From assembly GCA_027946365.1 (NCBI GenBank), contig JAPEUQ010000013.1:744001-808000 (forward strand): a stretch of 64,000 nucleotides of DNA, read 5' to 3'. This document shows positions 58,641 through 64,000 of the stretch, piece after piece. Source of the DNA: Kalmusia sp. IMI 367209. Lineage: Eukaryota; Ascomycota; Dothideomycetes; Pleosporales; Didymosphaeriaceae. The notes under the pieces were generated by a model. That model saw only the letters and a program-made list of their open reading frames with translations. It was not told where the DNA came from and did no database searches. Every line of letters begins with the position of its first letter. Position 1 is the first letter of the stretch. Made by a program: the position numbers and the translations under genes.

Positions 58641-61600
58641 ATGGATTGGCTTCTTTCATTTCCGATAGTCTCGCTAATCCTTCTTTGTCGATTCATTCTG
58701 TCCACTCATCCATTTTGGAAGACGCTTACTATTAGCTGGCTGTTCACTCTAGGACTTGGACAATTTCTCCTTCTAAAAGGCCCTTCATTCACACATGTGC
58801 AACTCGCCTATGTTGGAATCTTGTTGTGTGGTTCTATCGTGTGGTCTATACTGCTTACTCCTCTACAACTTATCTTTACAAGACCAGCAGATGATAGCTT
58901 CAAAGCCAGCGCCGAGATTCTCTATGATCCTAGATATTCGGGAATAAACAAAGATGAAATCATAGCTGAGTACTCGTGAACCTTTGAAAGTCTATCGGGA
59001 CTACATCCTAACTAAGCTTTGTAGTGTGGTTGCGATTCATGGTCTTGGTTCTGCACCCGAGCGAGCTTGGGTGCATAAGAGCTCGCATGTCCACTGGCTA
59101 CGCTCCTTACTCCCTAGAGCTCAAGAGAACATTCGAATCATTGCTATAAATCACAATTCGCGATGGGATGCTTATGCACCGGCCCAGAACCTACGAGACT
59201 ATGGTCGCACCGTTTTAAGTCTCATTGACAACCAACGCCAGACTGATCATGTACTGTATACTTATCCTAATGAATTATTATATATGATATGTCTAACGTA
59301 GATAGGAGCGGACTCGCCCTTTGATATTCCTCGCTCACAGTTTTGGCGGCATAATCGTGAAGAAAGTACGCTTGACTCAAAGAATTTTTTTCTTAAAAAA
59401 ACGCCGCTAATCTTCAGGCTCTGATGATAGCACATGAGGAGGCCGAAAGGCAGCCTCGTCTGCATATTTCTAGGGCAGCAAAAGGGTTTATTTTTCTAGG
59501 TACACCCCATAGAGGCTCTCATTTTGCCCTTTTGGGGACCATGTTTGCTCATTTCAATTGGTGGCGTGGTTCGAGGACCGATCTTCTTGAACTTATGAGC
59601 CCCAATTGTAGGGAGCTTGAAGACCTTAACAGGTCTTTTCTTGAAGTATACGGTAAAAGATACATTGCCAATTGCTTTGAAATACTTCCGGTATTGGTTT
59701 GGAAAATCCCTGTAATGCTGGTGAGCTTCCATCTGGCTACCTCTTAGATTTGAGCCTGCGAACGAGCTAATTAATCCAAGGTGGTACCGCGAGAATCTGC
59801 TGTCCTTGACGGTTACCCAGAAGTTCCCCTCCATGCAGACCACAAAGGGCTCAACAAATTCGAATCATGGGATGACTGCAACTTCCTTGTAGTACGACAA
59901 GAAATCAAAGCTGCCTTGGAGTTCGCGGATAGAGAGAGTACGTAATTAATAGCTTTGGATATTGCTGAGCTAAATTTCTTTCGACAGAAATGAAACGGCA
60001 GAGGCTGCTTAGTTTCCAAGTTCCCTTTAGTCTCAGAGGAGCGCCCATGGCTGCAAATTTCGTGGGAAGAGCTGCTGAATTAAAAGAGATGAGGCGATCT
60101 GCAGCGTCGCAAGAGAACTGCCATCGAGCAAGCATATTAGTGTTAGAGGGCCTAGGAGGTATTGGCAAGACTCAACTCGCTCTGGAATACGCCGTTCGGA
60201 ACCGGAAATTGTACACTGCGGTGTTCTGGATCAACGCTAAATCCGAGAGAACCTTACAGGACGCATTAGCATCTTGTGCCGAGCGAATTCCTCTAAACAA
60301 TGTCCTCGACGGAAATGGGGAGCTACTCCAAGCTGAGCATACAATCAAGCGGGCATTGAAAGCGGTATTAAATTGGCTCGAGCTACCTGAAAATAGCAAG
60401 TGGCTGCTGATCTTTGACAATGTTGACAGCCACATCTCTATTTCATCTCCTGGTGGAGATGCCAAAAATTCGTACGACATTCGGAGATACATACCATCTG
60501 CGGCACATGGCACAATTCTGATTACAACACGACTTTCGCGTTTGAGTCAGTTAGGAAAGGCTATACTTGTCAAAGAAATCAACACGAGAGACGGTATGGA
60601 AATATTCTGTGCTTCGGCAGGATTGAGCTCAGAATGTAATGGTAAGTCCTCTAAAAGAGCAAATGGTTTTCATAGCTGAGCCTTTGAGGTACAGAAGTCC
60701 AAGGTATCGTGACAAGGCTCCGTGGATATCCTTTGGCTATTTCACAAGCTGGAGGATACGTACGACAAACTGGAATAAGTGCTACGAAGTATTTAAAACA
60801 ATTTGACTCGTACCTCACTGGACTAATGCAGGAAGAGCAGAACTTGACCTATGAAAATGGTTCCATAAGCTCAAGCTGGCGACTATCATTCGAAGAAGTT
60901 AAAATTCGAAACTCAGATTCGGCCAGACTTCTACTATTATGGGGCTTCTTAGACAACTCCGACATTTGGTGGGACATGTTCCGTCTCGCTGAAGTGTGCG
61001 AAAACAAAAAGCGTCTGGACACATTCCTTCGAGTTCCACTCCTTCTATCTGGCCATGGAGAACAGAAAGAGCTTCTTCGAGACGACTCGGGCTGGCTATC
61101 TGCACTGGCAAGTAACGAACCCAGGTTTCTTTCAGCCATAAGAATTCTTCGCGACTTCTCTTTTGCAAGCCCACTCGATGGGACAGATGGATATTCTCTC
61201 CATCCTGTCCTTCATGGATGGGCCCGAAGTCAGGTCGATCCTGCACTCTGGACTTCATACCTCGATGCAACAGCCGCTTTACTGGGAAGGGCAGCTCCTC
61301 TGGCTCACACTAGAGATGCTTGGGCTACACAACGGCGATTAACGCTCCACGTGAAACGGTTCTGGAGCCTCTTTGACGAGCACCATAATAAAGATTCTAT
61401 CTTGCCAGACGGGTTAAACGGTCTTGCCTTATTCGAGTTCGATCAGAGCAATCCTCAAAGGGCCCGGATGGCCTGTGAGATTGCCTGTCGAGGATGGGAA
61501 CATATCCTTGGTCCTGACCATTTTCAGACGATTGAGTGCTTGGTTGACATGGCCTGCACATACTATGGGATGCAGCAATATGGAGATGCCGATAAAGTGT

Positions 61601-62139
61601 GGGACTGCATTGTCTCTAAGTATGGGAATATTAACGGACCCATCGAAAAACTTATTGCGCGGTCGTTGGACGCCCTCGGACGATCTTCAGCACGACAAGG
61701 GAAAATGGAATGTGCTGTAGATTACTTTTGCCAGACTCTTATCAAGAAAAAGAAGATCTTTGGTGAAGAGGCACTTTCCACCTTGGATACGATGCGCCAA
61801 CTCGGGCTCGCTCATCAACAACTTGGAGACTTTAATGAAGCTATTGCAGTACACCAGCAGGTTTTAGCTGGGTTTGAACGAGAACTTGGCTCAAACAACA
61901 CTTGGACGTTGTTAGCGATTAATGATTTGGGCTCAGCCCATGGCCGAAAGGGAGATTTGCAACTGGCTGAGAAACTTCTGAGAAGCGCCTATGAGACAAT
62001 GCGAACCCAGCTAGGTCATTCAAATTCGAAAACGATTGAGATCATGCACAATCTTAGTGCGGTTTACCGAGGTCAAAAGCGACTCGACGCAGATCAGCTG
62101 CTCCTGAGCGATGGAATTGTTTCTTCCTTGGCATCATAA
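58641..62139 (+). CDS. NLR-type receptor: TM N-terminus, alpha/beta hydrolase, NB-ARC, TPR-like
   Basis: Seven exons: 58641-58969, 59025-59250, 59306-59365, 59418-59720, 59781-59937, 59988-60641 and 60695-62139. They sum to 3174 nt, giving 1057 aa. Domain order: three hydrophobic stretches in residues 1-85 (SFPIVSLILLCRFIL, TISWLFTLGLGQFLLL, AYVGILLCGSIVWSILL); a SesB-like alpha/beta hydrolase (about 110-350) with VVAIHGLGS, nucleophile Ser197 in LAHSFGG, and likely catalytic His327 in ADHKG; NB-ARC (about 380-600) with GLGGIGKT at 413-420, WLLIFDNVD (Walker B) and GTILITTRLS; and a helical C-terminal half ending in kinesin-light-chain/TPR-like repeats (AIAVHQQVLAGFERELG, LQLAEKLLRSAYETM). 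In fungi such proteins act in non-self recognition and programmed cell death: ligand sensing by repeats, oligomerisation by NB-ARC, and the hydrolase as effector. The membrane segments are unusual. Function is inferred. Confidence 0.9.
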
Positions 62140-62666
62140 AAAATTTCATAATAAGTTGATGCACCTGGAAGCTGGCAACCTGATTGAAATCGGCCAACTT
62201 TATTGATATTCTATATGATTGTGTTATTATTAAGCAAAGAATCGTATATGGTCTAAAGGATAGTAGACTAAATAACATAGCAGCGGCTCCACTCCTGCTT
62301 TTTTTTGATAGCTCAAAATGTGTGTTAAAAGCGGTGACAGTGAAGGTGTTGCGCTCCCACCAAGCTTGTCAGATCAATGATTAGATCAACAAGCGAGGCT
62401 TAGCACTAATACTCTACTAAATCTGCCATTTCAATGGGTGTAGTATTCTAAAAATTGAAACCTAATTCTATTGCCTTCCTAGCTAATAGTCTGCTACACG
62501 TGACTTACTACGAAGGCTAATTTAGGCAGAAAGCTAGTTAGTGTGTGGCAGTGTAACATGCTGCACCTGTGTATATATATCCCCCAGACTGTTCTCTAGC
62601 TCCTCATTCGATAGTTGATACCGATTACCTGTTTCTGCAAAGCAATTTCATTGGCCTCATATAGCG
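62140..62666. other. AT-rich spacer between NLR and DUF6601 genes
   Basis: About 530 bases, A/T-rich with many TA dinucleotides and repeated AGCTA/CTA motifs. No coding region. The TATA-like element at 62572-62580 is the only candidate site. Confidence 0.5.
62572..62580 (+). promoter_or_regulatory. Possible TATA box of the DUF6601 gene
   Basis: The sequence TATATATAT lies about 90 bases upstream of the ATG at 62667 and is followed by a C-rich stretch, a plausible core-promoter position. Prediction only; the surrounding DNA is AT-rich so chance occurrence is possible. Confidence 0.35.
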
Positions 62667-63688
62667 ATGCTCAACCCTGCTCGCTTTGTTCCCTTCGGTA
62701 GAGAGATTGAATTGAACGCAGATCTTCAAGAGTTAGAACCCGGCAAGGAAGACACCATTCCCTTCGACACATCAGATTCTAAACCATTGCGACTGCCTGG
62801 ACAACCTGGAATCTTTCTCAAGAAACCATTCGACAGATTGATCACATTTCTTGAGAGCGATCTTGAAACGCGCGATCTGAATAAGTTAGCTCCCCGGTTA
62901 TGGCTCGTTGCCACTCAAAACAGCTCCCACATCTCACCCCTTCATGACCAACGTGTTCGAGGGCGTCGCATCGTCATTTCGGAGAGTCCACGAATGCACC
63001 TCTTATGGATTCGAGATGAGATCTTCATCAAGCCTTTGCCTACGTATTTGCTCTCAAATACTTTCTGGGATATATTTCTTTTTTCTCTTCCACCTCGCCA
63101 ATCGCGGAGCCTTTGCGAGGACGCCTAAGACGAGCTGCTCTAGGTTATATGAGAACGTATTATCATCTTGTCAAACATGAGTCGGACTTCCACTTTGCCG
63201 TGGAAAATAAGCTCATCCCGCAAACGGTCACTTTCGAGAAGTTTCATGACTTCATCCAGTCGTTTGCTGGCATAATCGACGAAGAAGTGTCTCCACGCTA
63301 TCTCTACGGCGAATTGCGCCTAGGGCGGATAAACTTCTGGTCCAGAGTGTTTCTCCGTAATCTTAGGTATCATAAGGTTCACCGCACATATGGCGCTCAC
63401 TATGCCCGCTTCTACGGTCCTTTGGTGCTCGTCTTCGCTTTTCTCACCACCATTCTAGGCGCACTGCAAGTGACCCTACAAGCACAGCCGGCGTGGTCTG
63501 AAGTAAACTGGCTACGGTTTCAAGAAGGGAGTTTGCTGTTTGCGATTACCACCATCATCGTCGTGGTCTTCAGCTCCTTTGTACCTGTTTTATATATGTT
63601 AGCGATGGGCCTTGATGAGCTTATTTATGCGCTTCGTAGTCTTTCTACGCGGCGCCAGAAGCTTGCGGCCGATCCAAAGTTGTGGTAG
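62667..63688 (+). CDS. DUF6601 membrane protein with one-base frame break
   Basis: A fungal membrane protein of unknown function. The first frame gives FLESDLETRDLNKLAPRLWL, NSSHISPLHDQRVRGRRIVI and DEIFIKPLPTYLLSNTFWDI, then stops at 63128. The rest of the protein continues in another frame to 63688: RRAALGYMRTYYHLVKHESD, VSPRYLYGELRLGRINFWSR, and two transmembrane helices (GPLVLVFAFLTTILGALQV and AITTIIVVVFSSFVPVLYML). No GT dinucleotide lies between the T run and the second part that could form an intron donor, so splicing does not explain the break. Adding one T to the T6 run at 63079-63084 restores one frame of 340 aa. It is therefore either an assembly error in an intact gene or a young pseudogene. 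Confidence 0.82.
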
Positions 63689-63732
63689 ATGTTTATTTTA
63701 TAACTAGTTAATGTTGCTTCGGCAGGATATCC

Positions 63733-64000
63733 TTAATGAGCGTCCCATCTCAACCTGCCCATCAAGAGAAACTCCTCTAGTGGAACACCCTGTTCATGTT
63801 GCCAACGTGCTTCAAGATCTGACTGATTGAAAACCTCATTCCATGTCCAGATCAATTCCCTCCAGTAGCAGACTTCCGCCGCAGGGGAGAGATATTTCAT
63901 TCCGAATGTCCGAAAGGCATTATTGGCAATCCGGCGCGCCTTACTATCATCTCTTCGGAGCTCCATCATCTTATCTTCCAGATCGCTAAAGTCTCGATTA
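63733..64000 (-). CDS. GT90 (CAP10-like) glycosyltransferase, C-terminal fragment at window edge
   Basis: An open frame on the minus strand from the right edge to a stop at 63733. It encodes the last 88 residues: FSDLEDKMMELRRDDSKARR, IANNAFRTFGMKYLSPAAEV, then CYWRELIWTWNEVF. The pattern A(R)xIAxNAxRTFxxxYLxPAAExCYWRELI is the characteristic end of fungal GT90/CAP10 proteins, which transfer xylose or related sugars onto surface glycans. The 5' part lies outside the window. Its stop is 44 bases from that of the convergent DUF6601 gene, so their 3' UTRs must overlap. Confidence 0.8.
   Translation of the reverse strand, partial: NRDFSDLEDKMMELRRDDSKARRIANNAFRTFGMKYLSPAAEVCYWRELIWTWNEVFNQSDLEARWQHEQGVPLEEFLLMGRLRWDAH

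Noticed and set aside
62140..62666. Transposon remnant or RIP-mutated repeat in the AT-rich spacer
   Set aside because: TA-rich composition is suggestive, but no terminal repeats, coding relics or second copy in the window support it.

Overview
The window is nuclear DNA of a filamentous ascomycete (Pezizomycotina; a Dothideomycete is my guess from gene content, not proven). The grounds are short spliceosomal introns (about 45-80 nt) with gt..ag ends, gene families limited to filamentous fungi (CFEM, NmrA-like, DUF3431, DUF6601, fungal NLR), and a canonical 353-aa group I G-alpha subunit. All exon joins were worked out by hand from splice signals and reading frame. Unless stated otherwise, the exons of each model sum to a multiple of three.

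Layout. From 0.3 to 52 kb is mostly conserved housekeeping and developmental genes: serine palmitoyltransferase LCB2 (+), a disordered His/Pro/Arg-rich protein (+), a G-alpha subunit (-), a CFEM membrane protein (+), transketolase (+), an NmrA-like reductase (+), C2-domain phosphatidylserine decarboxylase (+), the kinetochore protein Dsn1/Mis13 (+), an OB-fold protein (-), inositol-3-phosphate synthase (-), a paxillin-like LIM protein (+), a single-pass membrane protein (-), an ADGF-type adenosine deaminase with an extra N-terminal repeat unit (-), a polytopic membrane protein (+), exosome subunit Rrp46 (-) divergent from the peroxisomal E2 Pex4 (+), and a HAD hydrolase (+). These are separated by unusually long gene-poor stretches (2.3-6.9, 9.2-11.0, 12.3-15.8 and 35.6-38.4 kb).

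A tRNA-Ala(TGC) at 53.2 kb precedes a block that looks more accessory, with AT-richer spacers. It holds a ten-exon DAL5-type MFS transporter (-), a P-loop sulfotransferase (+), a DUF3431 protein (-), a 1057-aa NLR-type receptor with transmembrane N-terminus, alpha/beta-hydrolase, NB-ARC and TPR-like repeats (+), a DUF6601 membrane protein (+), and the C-terminus of a GT90 (CAP10-like) glycosyltransferase running off the right edge (-). The genes alternate in divergent and convergent pairs; the sulfotransferase and DUF3431 stop codons physically overlap.

Themes. Several genes act in membrane lipid synthesis (LCB2 for sphingolipids, PSD2 for phosphatidylethanolamine, INO1 for inositol). Others act in signalling and surface sensing (G-alpha, CFEM protein, Cys-rich membrane protein, LIM protein). 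The right-hand block combines a likely non-self-recognition receptor with possible surface-glycan enzymes. Four genes carry five one-base reading-frame breaks, each at a homopolymer run and each fixable by one base. This points to homopolymer length errors in the assembly, or less likely to real mutations.
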